Assembly: GCA_026545765.1 (NCBI GenBank)
Contig: CM048842.1
Coordinates: 30,305,167-30,369,166 of the forward strand
From: Plantago major
Lineage: Eukaryota > Streptophyta > Magnoliopsida > Lamiales > Plantaginaceae
Reading direction: 5' to 3'
DNA length: 64,000 bases
A model generated the notes under the pieces. That model searched no databases. It was given only the letters and a program-made list of their open reading frames with translations, and had not been told where the DNA came from. A program made the position numbers and the translations under genes. This document shows positions 43,481-55,131 of this stretch, piece by piece. Each line of letters starts with the position of its first letter. Position 1 is the stretch's first letter.

Positions 43481-44400
43481 CTGTTACAGTCCATACACAA
43501 CTTTCTGAGGCTTATAAACCATTCTTCTTTCTGTGGAAACTTCAAAGCCTGGTGGTTGTTCAACATAGACTTCCTCAACTAGTTCACCGTTTAGGAATGC
43601 ACTTTTGACATCCATTTGATAAACTTTAAAGTCATTATGAGCTGCAAAGGCTAGAAATAGTCTAATTGCATCCAATCTTCCAATTGGAGCATATGACTCA
43701 TCAAAATCTAGTCCTTCTGTCTGGGTGAATCCTTTGGCAACCAACCTTGCTTTGTTTCTGGTTATTTCACCAGACTCATTCATTTTGTTTCTAAAAACTC
43801 ACTTGGTTCCAATTAAAGATATTCCATCAACAAATGGAACCAGTTTTCAGATTTTGTTTCTCTCAAATTGATCCAACCCTTCTTGCATTGCAGAGATCCA
43901 ATCTTGATCTTTCAATGCTTCTTCTATAGTTTTTGGTTCAATGTTTGAGATGAAACATCCATAGAGAGAGTCTGCATTTCCAGCAATTGCTCTCCTAGTT
44001 CTAACCCCTTGGTCTAAAGGACCAATCACATCCTTGGCATGATGATCTCTTATCCATTTTAGAATGGGTTTTGAACTAGTAGGATTGTTATCATTTTGAT
44101 CTGAATGTGAATCATTATGATCCTGATGAGATACTTGTTCAGTATCTGAGATATCCAGCACACGGGAAATTCCATAGATATCTGACACTTTTTCGGTGTT
44201 AGAGATACCTGGGATTGGATTTTCAGCAATCTCATTCTCAGAAACCTCTTCATGATGAAGATTCTCAGTAACCTGTTCCATTTCTGGAATTCTCATAGGA
44301 AATTCTTCATCATGTCTTAGAGTCATCTGGTTGTTACTAAGCAATGGTTGCTTTTCATCATCAGAGTCATCCTCTAAGTGAAAGATAGAATTGTTTCCTT
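43481..44400 (-). pseudogene. IN-RT linker and RT N-terminal half, copia B
   Basis: The linker (44344-43990) repeats the ISDTE/DIYGIS words encoded by CAGATATC-type DNA. RT follows with [30 protein letters not shown] and [25 protein letters not shown] (43783-43484), where the first catalytic Asp is present, unlike in copia A. There is a stop near 43845 and one after VVYGL (43484). Confidence 0.85.
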
Positions 44401-44401
44401 T

Positions 44402-45237
44402 TCAGGATTCTTCTTCAGAATCTTTAATCATTAGTTCTTTGAACCTATCTGAGAGTTCTTCATTCAAAGGTACTTTCTTATTTCCTTCATAGAAAACTAC
44501 ATGAACAAATTCTTCAACCTTTTGCGTTCTTTTGTTGTAGATTCTGTAGGCTTTGCTATTCAGAGAAAAACCAAGAAATACTCCTTCATCTACCTTTAGT
44601 TGAAATATTCTCAAGTATTCTTTTCCATTGTTAAGAACAAAACATCTGCTGCCAAACACCCTTAGATGTTTGATACTAGGGGTCTACCAATCAAAAGTTC
44701 ATAAGGAGTTTTGTCATCGTGTTTGTTAATCAAACATCTATTTTGAGTGTAGCAGGCTGTGTTAACAGCTTCAACCCAATAGATTTCACTTATTTCAGTG
44801 TCAGCAAGCATTGTTCTTGCTGCTTCTTTTAGAGTCCTATTCTTTCTTTCAGCAACACCATTTTGTTGTGGTGTCCTTACTGAAGATAGATGATGTTGTA
44901 TACCTTTGCAGGTACAAAACTCTTTTATGTACTGGTTCTCAAACTCAGTACCATGGTCTGTTCTAATTACAGATGCCTTGTCATTTTTCATGACTTCAAG
45001 CTTATTCAGCAAGTTGGGTATTTCAATCCTTGCATCAAATTTTTGTTTAAGAAAGACAACCCAAGTGAATCTTGAGTAATCATCAACAACAACCAGACCA
45101 TACTTCTTTCCTGCATAGCTAGTTACAGAGGATTCAAAAAGATCCATATGTAACATTTGCAGTGGCATTTCACTGGAGTGTCTAGTTTTACACTTGAAAG
45201 ATGTTTGGATTGTTTCCCCATTTGGCAAGATAAGCAT
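44402..45237 (-). pseudogene. Integrase, copia B
   Basis: Long open part 45237-44662 with GLVVVDDYSRFTWVVFLKQK, RTDHGTEFENQYIKEFC and NGVAERKNRTLKEAARTMLA, the D, D and E of the catalytic triad all present, followed by YTQNRCLINKHDDKTPYELL. A one-base shift near 44660 moves to the frame 44659-44402 (MFGSRCFVLNN, EGVFLGFSLNSKAYRIYNKRTQK). Apart from this shift the core could be complete. Copia A has the same domain more damaged. Confidence 0.88.
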
Positions 45238-46034
45238 ACACCATCTTTTCTATATGCCATTTTGGGTAAACCAACCACCAATTCTTTCTTGACTAGCATG
45301 TTCAGAGTTTTGAAGTTTAAGTGACTCATTCTTTTATGCCATAGCCAATTTTCTTCAGTGTGGCCAGATTGACTCACCATGAGACATTCTTCAGTTGTGG
45401 CAGATGCCCAGTCAGCAACATAAAAACTTCCTTTCCGCCTAGCAACCAAGACTGTCTGCTTAGATTCATTGTCAATTAATTTGCATAGTTTTGACTTGAT
45501 CTTTACAGTGTACCCTTTGTCTACCAATTGACTCATGCTTAGGAGATTATATTTCAATCCCTCTACATGTAGTACTTCAGAGATTGTAAGAGCTCCAAGC
45601 TTCAGATTGCCAAAATCTATGGTTGGATTTTCATCTCCTCCAGCAAATCTAATAATTGGTCCTTAATCGCATTTTCTGTAGTTAACCAGATTTGCTTTGT
45701 CTCCTGTCATGTGCTTCCCACATCCACTATCAAAATGCCACTTCGGGTTCTTCCCCAGAGTGTTCTGCACAAAACAGGAAACATGGAGTTAGGCTCTCAT
45801 TCCAACAATGGAACCTTCTGGACTAAAGAATCTCCCTGTAGAAATCCATTTCTAAACGAACTTCCATGGGCATTATTTTGTTGTTGGAACATAAGTAGGA
45901 ATTTTAGGTAAATGAATAATGTCATTATCATTTAAAGCTATTTTTCTTCTTGGTGTGTTCCTTGGTGCTCCTCGTGGTGCTTTTAGATACCTGTCAGATT
46001 GCTAAGTCTGTTTTTTAGCGAACTTAGCTTTTCT
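45123..46034 (-). pseudogene. Protease active site and GAG-pre-integrase, copia B
   Basis: The minus strand encodes WHFDSGCGKHMTGDK at about 45741-45697, the D-S-G active site and flanking H-M-T of copia proteases. A stop near 45665 interrupts the frame before FAGGDENPTI. The part 45557-45123 gives LKYNLLSMSQLVDKG, LWHKRMSHLNFKTLN and CLSCQMGKQSK (HHCC module), with a frame break near 45190. The region 46034-45760 upstream is degenerate linker and ends at the TTTCT duplication of the Tekay-type insertion, beyond which gag continues at 50073. Confidence 0.82.
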
Positions 46035-47887
46035 TGTCACGCACCAAAACCAAATCACTTTGGCGCGATCGGTCGTCTATCGTGAGATGGGCTCACGCCA
46101 AGACGAAGCCTACATTAAACCGTCAAAGTACATCAATATCTCAGAGTGGTACAACAGAGCGTCTAAAACCCATACAAGGTAATTACTACAATAACAAATC
46201 CTCAAAATACAACAATGCTCCCAATACACAAGTCAACTTATACAATACTAAGCTCAAGTTTACAGCTACTAAACAGCCTTCATAAACTCCATCACATGTC
46301 CACCCTGCTCACTCCAAGGTACCATCAACCAATATCACTTCTCTAAACATCTGAAAGGGGTGGTAAGGGTGAGCCACATTGACACTTCTACCGGATCAAG
46401 TAGAGTTTCAAAGATACATATATATACATACCGTATGATCACACATATAAAAAAAGTTGCATGGCATAACAAACGTAACATTTCGGCTCAATCAGACAAG
46501 ATCCTATGGACACTAGTATATGTCTGGTAGCACAGAGGGGCTCACATAACATAAACATAATCCCCTACCAAAGGGGTAACATAACATAAGGGAGTACTCC
46601 AGCCAGACAAATTCTCCGAAAGGCACATAACATTTCATAGTCAAAACTGAGAGATCAAACATAACATTTATCCATGCACTTGTACAAAATTGTTTCACAC
46701 ATTGCACACATTATAAAATACGTTTTGGGTATTCACATACTTGATCCTTTCAAATAGATTATTATACCAAGTCTGGTATCTTGATATAATAACCATAAGT
46801 TGTTTATCAAACATTAAAATTATATATATACGATAATACAAAAATAAGAGCAAAAGTGTCAAAGAAACCCCCTTACCTCGGTCCAACTATAATCGTATAG
46901 TAGCTTCCCCAAGATCTACATGTCAACTTGATCTTGTCCAACATAGATAATTAAACCTCTTAACATCAATCCGTCACCAAGTTATTGTCTCCAATATCCA
47001 GATCCGTAAGTATATAGTATCAACTCACCTGTTGTCGAAAAGGTGACCATCTAATAACCAATAATTACTAAGTCAATCAACTCCTTAATTACATAGGCAG
47101 AACTCTCGTACACAACATATATAGTCCATCCATCAAGTCACGTTTAATTAGCAAGTCTAACAACTCCTTAATTAATCCTTAGTTAATCATGGTGAGTTAC
47201 TAACCAAAGACAAGATACTATATACCTCAAGTTTAAACTGAAAAGGATGGACTGACCTCAAGACTCGGGCCATTAGCTTCAATTGCATTCTTCAAACTTC
47301 TTCATTCAATCGACTTAGGCATCTCACCAATAATAGTGACAACATTATTCGTCCTTTGATAAATTGGTACTTGGTGGAGACAGAGGACCAATTCACAGAC
47401 TCAATTAGAAGTCAATTGAACTTCGGTTGAGATAGCAAGTGGCGAACACGTTTGGAGAGGCGAGCTATGGGTGAGGGCAACAGGTGGGTGGCGGAGTTGG
47501 GTCGTACGGAAGTGGTGCGATTAAGAGAGGCGATGACCGGTGATTAGGTCGAGATCGGTGGTGGTTATGGTTAAAGGAGAAGCGATGTGCTTACGAAGAG
47601 AAGAGGCTGATGGGTTTGGGATGACCTGGCCTTCACCTTAGTTAACTCATATTTTACTTGGAAAATGTACCAGGCCCAACTTGTCGGTCCAATAACTATC
47701 TAATATACAATTTTGAACTTTTGCTATGGTCCAAGCCCAATGCAATAAACTCGATAAATCTATTCTTGATTTATCGATCCGTAAAATAATGACTAGTAAA
47801 ATCCCTTGTCTCAACTCAAGTCAGAATAATTCATCGTCTCCAAACTAAATTCATATATGCGGTCCAACAAAATTATGGGATATTACA
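46035..47887 (-). repeat. Tekay-type 3' LTR
   Basis: 1853 bp, minus orientation, ends TGTAATATCCC (47887) and GCGTGACA (46035). It begins on plus text TGTCACGCACCAAAACC. Small open frames at 46513-46886 are not supported as genes, because the matching frame in the other LTR diverges. Confidence 0.92.
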
Positions 47888-48217
47888 TCCATCCTCCTCA
47901 AAAGAAGTTTTTTCCTCAAAACTGAAGGCCACTACGCTTCCACTGCGCCACTTTAATAAACCTAAACTTTCTAAATCCTCGAATCACATACTTCATTCCT
48001 AAAACTTTTCCAACAATCCAAAAATACAACTTTCGATAAAACCTCACCAAACCTCGAAAACACTAGTCTAAGCACCTAAAACAAAATTCTTACCTAGGTT
48101 CCTCAAAGATTCTATCATAACTCCTCGAGTTTTCCCTTCATCGAAGTCAACACTTCACATATTCAAACATGGGACCTACACACAACCAAACCAGAAACTT
48201 GGCTTTGATACCACTTT
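47888..48217 (-). other. Remaining interior of the Tekay-type element
   Basis: 330 bp without an open frame. It holds the PPT next to the left LTR (GAGGAAAAAACTTCTTTTGAGG on minus, about 47890-47915) and the PBS next to the right LTR (48200-48213). Nothing else is recognisable between them. Confidence 0.85.
48200..48213 (-). other. PBS, tRNA-iMet type (Tekay-type element)
   Basis: Minus strand TGGTATCAAAGCCA, one base from the usual TGGTATCAGAGCCA, lies four bases inside the 5' LTR end. Confidence 0.85.
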
Positions 48218-50072
48218 TGTCACGCACCAAATCCAAATAACTTTGGCGCGATCGGTCGTCTATCGTGAGATGGGCTCACGCCAAGACGAAGCCTACTTTT
48301 ATCCCTCAAAGTAAATCAATATCTCAGAGTGGTACAACAGAGCGTCTAAAACCCATTCAAGGTAATTACAACAATAACAAATCCTCAAAATACAACAATG
48401 TTCCCAATACATAAGTCAACCTATACAATACTATGCTCAAGTTTACTGCTACTAAACAGCCTTCATACACTCCATCACATGTCCACCCTGCTCACTCCAA
48501 GGTACCATCATGCAATATCACTTCTCTAAACATCTGAAAGGGATGGTAAGGGTGAGCCTCATTGACACTTCTACCGGATCAAGTACAGTTTCAAAGATAC
48601 ATATATATACACACCGTACGATCACACGTATAAAAAAAAGTTGCATGGCATAACATAAGTAACATTTCGGCTCAATCAGACAAGATCCTATGGGCACTAG
48701 TATAAGTCCAGTGGCACAGATGTCGGCTCACATAACATAAACATAATCCCCTACCAAAGGGGTAACATAACATAAGGGAGTACTCCAGCCACTCAAATTC
48801 CCCGAAGGGCACATAACATTTCATAGTCACAACTGAGAGCTCAAACATAACATTTATCCATGCACTTGTACAAAATCGTTTCACACATCGCACACATTAT
48901 AAAATATGTTTTGGGTATTCACATACTTGATCCTTTCAAATAGATTATTTTACCAAGTCCCATATCTTGATATAATAACCATAAGTTGTTAATCAAACAT
49001 TAAAACTATATGTATACGATAATACGAAAATAAGAGCAAAAGTGTCAAAGAAACCCCCTTACCTCGGTCCAACTATAATCGTATAGTAGCTTCTCCAAGA
49101 TCTACATGTCAACTTGATCTTGTCCAACATAGATACTTAAACCTCTTAACATCAATCGTCACCAAGTTGTTGTCTCCAATATCTAGATCCGTAAGTATAT
49201 AGTATCAACTCACCTGTTGTCAAAAAGGTGACCATCGAATTACCAATAATTACTAAGTCAATCAACTCCTTAATTACATAGGCAAAACTCGTGAACACAA
49301 CATATATAGTCCATCCATCAAGTCACCTTTAATTAGCAAGTCTAACAACTCCTTAATTAATCCTTAATTAATCATGGTGAGTTACTAACCAAGGACAAGA
49401 TACTATGTACCTCAAGTATAAACTGAAAAGGATGGACTGACCTCAAGACTCGGGCCATTAGCTTCAATTGCATTCTTCAAATTTCTTCATTCAATCGACT
49501 TAGGCATCTCACCAATAATAGTGACAACACTATTCGTCCTTTGATAAATTGGTACTTGGTGGAGACAGAGGACCAATTCGCAGACTCAATTAGAAGTCAA
49601 TCGAACTTCGGTTGAGATAGCAAGTGGCGAACACGTTTGCAGAGGCGAGCTATGGGTGAGGGCAGCAGGTGGGTGGCGGAGTTGGGTCGTATGGAAGTGG
49701 TGCGATTAAGAGAGGCAATGAGCGGTGATTAGGTTGAGATTGGTGGCGGTTATGGTTAAAGGAGAAGCGATGTGCGGAGGAAGAGAAGAGGCTGATGGGT
49801 TTGGGATGACCTGGCCTTCACCTTAGTTAACTCATATTTTACTTGGAAAATGTACCAGGCCCAACTTGTCGGTCCAATAACTATCTGATATACAATATTG
49901 AACTTTTACTATGGTCCAAGCCCAATGCACTAAACTCGATAAATCTATTCTTGATTTATCGATCCGTAAAATAATGACTAGTAAAATCTGTTGCCTCAAC
50001 TCAAGTCAAAATAATTCCTCGTCTCCAAACTAAATTCATATATACGGTCCAATAAAATTCTGGGATATTACA
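48218..50072 (-). repeat. Tekay-type 5' LTR
   Basis: 1855 bp, minus orientation, starting TGTAATATCCCAGAATTT at 50072 and ending GTGCGTGACA at 48218. It is closely similar to 46035-47887 with scattered substitutions, so the insertion is fairly recent compared with the divergent G1 LTRs. Confidence 0.92.
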
Positions 50073-51290
50073 TTTCTTGCCAGATTTCTTCTAGCCCTGG
50101 CATTCAGATTGCTTGTGGCTTGTTCTTTCTTCCACTTCTGATGATTTCTTTGAGCAATCCTAGCTTTTATCCATCGTTCTTGCTCTTGTTTATACTCACG
50201 AGCAAGTTGATTCCCAATGGCTTTATAGCCAATGCCATTTCGAGCACTTGGTGCTATCTGAGTTCTCTTCTCAGAAGCTTTGCTAGTCTCTGGAACGTCT
50301 TTCTTTCCAGAAAACGTGATGTTGGAAAATTTTCCTGCACCCGCAATTTTTCCTTTCTGAGAGACATAGCATTGTGGGTGATTACACTTTTCAATGTTAT
50401 GTTTCTTTACAGAAACGTTCCCAACAGTTTTCTTTTGGACTTGTTTTTCCCACAAAGGTTTGGTCACAAATTCTTTGCCTTTGTTAACAACCTTAGCTTT
50501 TTTACCAATGCTATAGGTTGTTTTGGAACCATCTTGCTGAGCACTAACAAATATAATTCTTTCATTACTCTTATTCAGAGTGGTAGAAGTATTTGTTTGT
50601 GTGTCCAGCCCAAGTCCTCCTTTTTCTGAAGGATCTCTTAAATAAGAGTGTACTTCAATAAGAGTGTCACTAGCTTTGGCATAGGATTGAAAAGATAGTT
50701 CTTTCTTTTGGAGTTCCTCATTTTCAGAAAGAAGATCTTTATATTCCTTTGTGAGTATATCCATTGCTTTTCTGTGTGACTTCTCCATCTCAGATATCTG
50801 TGCTTTAAGAAATGCATTTTCGGCATCCTTTTTCTCAGATATCTTGAGTAATTGTGAATTTTCCTTTTCAAGAGAATTCTTTTCTTCTTCAAGAATTTCG
50901 GCTCTAGCTCGGGCCATTAGAAATTCTCTTTCGTAAAGATCAAGTTCTCTTCAGAGATGTTCCAGATCTCTGATTCCTTCCTCATCACTCTCATAGTTTA
51001 TGTATTGAGAAATGTTGGTTACCTTGTCAGCCATTAGGCAAGGCTCAATGTTGGAGCAATCTGGATAGATCTCCTCAGCAACCCCCCACAATTCCCTTTT
51101 CTTTTGACCAAAGTCAACCAATTCATGAGTGATGCCACATAACTCTGGTGAAGGTAGTTTGGAGTCATCTGAGTCTTCTTCCTCAGATTCTGACTCAATA
51201 TCAAGAGCATCCAGTTGGATTTGAATCTTTTTTCTTTCTTCAGTGAGCATAGCTCTCTGACCTCTCTTGAAATTTCTTCTATCTTTCTTG
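50073..51290 (-). pseudogene. Gag C-terminal coiled-coil region, copia B
   Basis: Continues gag after the zinc knuckle: an acidic stretch (ESESEEEDSDD, 51200-51170), a stop near 50951, then a long heptad-rich coiled coil (ARARAEILEEEKNSLEKENS, 50917-50690). A basic domain (KKAKVVNKGKEF, QEQERWIKARIAQR) follows. An extended coiled-coil gag C-terminus is typical of Sireviruses, where it may bind host or Gag partners. The last residues of the open frame before 50036 read into the inserted LTR. Confidence 0.78.
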
Positions 51291-52370
51291 TCACCTGTCT
51301 TTAGGTTATTGAAAGCAGGGCAGTCCCTTTTAAAGTGACCAGGTTTCTGACAATAGAAACAGATATCGTTTCTGATTTACATTTCCTCGATTAGATGCTT
51401 GGTGGCTTGTTCAAATGAGCTTGACAAATTGAATATTTTTGTACTGGTGATAGTTTGAGCCTAGATGATTTTTCAGCTTCTCTTTGGCTTTTCTTCTCTC
51501 AATTTTGTGACTGACATATTTTCTCATTTTCTTCACATCAAGAGCATCTTCCTCAGTCATTTCTTTGGTATCCTTCTTTTCAGAAGTACCTTGTGTCACT
51601 AAAGCAACATTGTGAACTATCTCAGCAATCACTTGTCCTCTCTGAGTATTTTCATAGTTGACAGTAGCTAAGTGAGAAAAGAGTTCTACTGGAGTGATAT
51701 TTGGCATTCCTTGGTTGAAATAAAAATACTGAGTATGTTCCCAGTTTTGATTCAAGCTTCTCACGATAGTATTAAGCTTTTCAGAGTTAGAGTATCTCTC
51801 ACTTTCACCAAGTGCAACCATTTCACTCATCAGTGTCGTAAAACGGAAATCTAGTTCTTCAATAGTCTCTGTGGGACCTTGTTTAAAGTTTTGGAATTTG
51901 AGATTCAAAACTTCGAACTTATTTTCCTTTATTTTCTCTGTGCCGGCACAGATTTCTTCAATCAGTTTCCAGACCACTTTCGCCGTTTTTGCACCCCATA
52001 GTGTACATTGTATGTGCTCTGGAGTGGAACGTATGATGATATTACGAGCCTGACCATCTAGTCGATTTCTCTTGGCATCTTCCGATGTCCAAAGCTCTTT
52101 GGGCTTTGGCTCATGAACAACTTGACCAGTAGGCCTTCCAATGGTTGACGCATCTGTCTGTGAGGAACCACCACTTGGTTCTTCATCAGTGGGATCTCTG
52201 TCTCTACCATTAGAAACCTCCATGACCTGCTTAAGTTGTTGAATGACTATGAGGCCATTCTTTATCACTTCAATCATTTCGTCACTGATGGCTTCTAGGT
52301 TGAGCATCATGTTGTTCTTCCATTTCTCATAGTTCCCTGGCTTGAGAATTGGAGCGTCACTTAAAGACAT
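51291..52370 (-). pseudogene. Gag N-terminal domain and zinc knuckle, copia B
   Basis: ATG at 52370 (MSLSDAPILKPGNYEKW), about 105 bp inside the PBS. The open part to 51411 matches copia gag (UBN2/gag-polypeptide type) with KELWTSEDAKRNRLDGQARN, LWGAKTAKVVWKLIEE, LNLKFQNFKQGPTETIEEL and YSNSEKLNTIVRSL. A frame break near 51420 separates it from the CCHC knuckle CFYCQKPGHFKRDC at about 51349-51308. Gag forms the virus-like particle and the knuckle binds RNA. It is the only gag of the two copia elements in the window. Confidence 0.88.
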
Positions 52371-52474
52371 CCCGCAACAATGACACTAAACAAACAAATC
52401 AAGTGAAGGTGAAAAGCAGTTAGCAGGCACTTATCTGGGATCTAGATTCAGTGCAGAAGGCTTGGGAACCTCTT

Positions 52475-52486
52475 GCTCTGATACCA
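52475..52486 (-). other. PBS of copia B (tRNA-iMet type)
   Basis: Minus strand TGGTATCAGAGC, two bases inside the 5' LTR end at 52489. This is the standard initiator-Met primer site for plant copia elements. Confidence 0.9.
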
Positions 52487-52488
52487 CT

Positions 52489-54075
52489 TGTTGGTCCAGA
52501 TAACGGCAAGGAAAAGACTAGGGGGGGGGGGGTGAATAGTGTTTTACAACTTTTGTCGATAAACACAATTTCTCCAGATACTTAATTTCAGAGAGCCGGA
52601 GACTTTTTTGTGATAAGTTCACGTGCTTAGCAAGATATAAGATGTTTAAATACTTAGCGGGATAAAGATAACGATAAGTAAATTGCTGTAAGTAAATAAC
52701 AAGTCTTTTATAGTGGTATCTGAAGGTGGCGTAATCCTTCAACTAATCCACTTCGGCCTTTCTCAGACCTAGAATCCACTAAGACATATAATTGAGTTCA
52801 CCTTACAAATATCTTCTCTCGATTCCTAAATACACTAGGTTCCCAACCAAGTGTTCCCCCTGAGTTATTCCCCGGCTCCCAGCCAAGTACTTCCTATACT
52901 CAGAAACCTTTGAGCTGTTCCTTAGTTTCCCAAACTAAGTACTTCCTATGCTCAGTAACCTTGGAGTTATTCCTTAGTTTCCCAAACTAAGTACTTCCTA
53001 TACTCCACGCCGTTTAAGGTATTGGTTAAGGAGAGTTTGTCAGATTGGTAGATTAATAACTTCTTCAGTTATGTAATACTACCTTCTTAAAGAAGAATCA
53101 CTTAACACACTTCACAATGTGTGGTGATATGTTCTTTACTGACCCAAGACTATGTTAAATGTTTTGGAGAATGAAACCCAGATACTTGATCTTTTGATTC
53201 AACTCCTTCACAGATACAATGCTTGTTAAGGATCAGGACACTTAGAACTTTCATGCTACTTAGAATTCAAGAGCTTAGTCGCAACTGTAAGCTAAAGAGT
53301 AAGTAGGTTTAAGGATTGTATGCTTGAATGAATAAGTTCGTTCTGTGTAAGTTCAAGGTGTGTTTCAAGCATTCTAAGTGGTGATATATATAGTTGAATT
53401 TTAAGCCGTTTGAATAGTATCCGTTAGGCTCAATTCAAATTCAAACTATTGATATCTGAAAATAGTACTACAGAAGACATTGTTTCTTTTCAGAGATTTC
53501 CTCTTTTGTTCAGATGTCTTGGTCTGCGCATTTATTGCATTGTACTATTTTTGTCCTGCAGTGCCAACGGAACTATGCACGTTTCTGAAGCATTGCATGT
53601 CCCTTTCCAGAGACCTTCAAATCTCTAGATACTTGTTGAAACATTGTTTCCTAGAAACATAGTTTTATCCAAGGTATCTGAGTGTAGGTTTCAGTGGCAC
53701 TTTTCCTCGTTCAGAAACCTTGTGTTCTCAGATAGCTTTTGCAAAACATGTTTATTGAAAAACACTTATTTCTTTAAGATATCTGGACATAGGTATCTGA
53801 TGAGACCAATTTCCTTCGTCTTTAGCAATCTTGAGGAGTCTTCAAATCTTCAAATTTGTTGAACTCTCCCGCCGGATGCCTTCTTCTTGGTCTTCTTCAA
53901 AGATATAAAAAATTACATTCAGAGACCTAACATCCTATACAAGATTTGCTAGACTAACATACTTAGTGAATTTCCTCGATTACAGTGTTCAAGTGAACCA
54001 AGAGTACTAACCACCTTTCTGAGCTAAGATAAGCCATTAGGTTGCTGATCAAAATCTAAACAGATATTCCTAGAA
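52489..54075 (-). repeat. Copia B 5' LTR
   Basis: 1587 bp, minus orientation, outer end TTCTAGGAATATCTG-like at 54075 (canonical TGTT start is mutated to TTCT) and inner end CCGTTATCTGGACCAACA at 52489. It has a run of 12 G (52521-52532), the tandem unit array (about 52850-53015) and the TATA box. Transcription of copia B would start here. Confidence 0.92.
52705..52712 (-). promoter_or_regulatory. TATA box in copia B 5' LTR
   Basis: The minus strand reads CCACTATAAAAGACTTG, conserved in the 3' LTR (about 34099-34110) and in copia A (31268-31281). It is the only well-conserved TATA motif common to all three LTRs and lies about 220 bp before the LTR end, which would leave a short R-U5. Confidence 0.5.
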
Positions 54076-54080
54076 ACATC

Positions 54081-55131
54081 ATTCTTTAGTAGTACCAACT
54101 ACCTTATCTTGCCATTTTCTTATTTTGTACTTAGCACTGGAACCGTAATTCACTAGGGTGAATAAATCATTAGTACAATAGGCAAGGTATCTCAATGTAC
54201 AACACATGTCGTTCTATAATTGATATGTAACTCTGTACGCCTCAAAATAGGGTCATAGAGGGTTAACATTCAAATCATAAAATTTCATGTTTGAACATAT
54301 CTTGATATATTAATATGAAGTTGGAGAGTCAATCTTTATCAAGTTTGAACTTTCAAATATATGGGATCAATTCGCTCTACGAATTTGTTTTTACCAGCTT
54401 ATTCATGTTCTTCCTCCCCTAAGCTGGGAAAAATGAGGGCTCATGATATTACAATGCCCAGCTTAGAAATTGATATATGCTTCATGCATTAGTTCTCTAA
54501 GGTGAACAATATTTTAGGGGGTCAATATTTGCACAGTTAGATTTTTCTTGTGCTGAAAATAAAATTTAACCTCAAATTGGGAATCATACTTGTGGGTATC
54601 TGGCCACTTATATATCAATCATTGTCAATATTAAAAGTGTAACTTTTGCTCATTCAAGATCTCCATTTCCATGCTTAACCTCAGTGTTGTGTCTTGCTAT
54701 AATAAGAAATACAACACGAGATAGCTTTCCGCACATAATCATATGGAAACTTCAGGTTTCACAACAACAGTTAAGTTATAACCGGATGGCCTAATTTGTC
54801 ACATCAAATTTGCATGTCAATATACGTATATATTATCACTTTTGACATGTATATGAAAGTATTTTTAAAACTGGCCAGAATGATGTGACGTAAAGACACA
54901 AATCTTTGTCTTTTTCTATTTGACAAGACTTATAAGTACTCATTCAATGAGTAAGTCTAATATGTGCTCTTCTAGGGCACAAAGTTTGCTTGTAAACATG
55001 TGTTAGAATATTTCTGTTGGACATATAGTTTAAAAAATATGTAAACTTGTCCCGAGAAATAACTATATGCATGCATAATTTTTTTTATTTATGTTATTAG
55101 AAGTCTTTGCTGTGGGAATTGTTACACCTAC
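54081..55131. other. Unassigned AT-rich stretch, right part
   Basis: Continuation of 32119-33860 beyond copia B. It is AT-rich with no supported open frame or RNA gene. It ends at CCTAC just before the G3 LTR. Probably the remains of an older element. I could not identify it. Confidence 0.45.

Larger units (their letters stand above)
46035..50072 (-). mobile_element. LTR element with almost no interior (Tekay-type LTRs)
   Basis: Two LTRs of 1853 and 1855 bp (46035-47887, 48218-50072), very similar to each other, enclose only 330 bp. Perfect duplications TTTCT flank it (46030-46034, 50073-50077). On the minus strand the LTRs start TGTAATATCCC and end GGTGCGTGACA. The 5' LTR is followed by TGGTATCAAAGCCA (PBS of tRNA-iMet type) and the 3' LTR is preceded by a purine-rich TTTTGAGGAGGATGGA. 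These features resemble Tekay/Del chromoviruses. With no coding capacity it is an internally deleted, LARD-like element that must have been mobilised by proteins supplied in trans, or deleted after insertion. Confidence 0.9.
33861..54075 (-). mobile_element. Copia B: Sirevirus-like Ty1/copia with both LTRs
   Basis: Minus-strand element with LTRs 52489-54075 (5') and 33861-35470 (3') and perfect target duplications ACATC (33856-33860, 54076-54080). Order on the minus strand is PBS, gag with zinc knuckle and coiled coil, protease, integrase, RT, RNase H (ending about 42384), spacer with hairpins, five-intron post-pol gene (41452-35866) and PPT. A 4038-bp element (46035-50072) sits between gag and protease. 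Without it the length is about 16.2 kb, very large for copia. The copy is damaged but less so than copia A, and RT and RNase H catalytic motifs are intact. Confidence 0.92.

Noticed and set aside
46513..46886. Two small minus-strand open frames in the Tekay-type LTR
   Set aside because: They lie wholly inside an LTR, have no recognisable domain and differ at the ends from the frame in the partner LTR (48672-48893).
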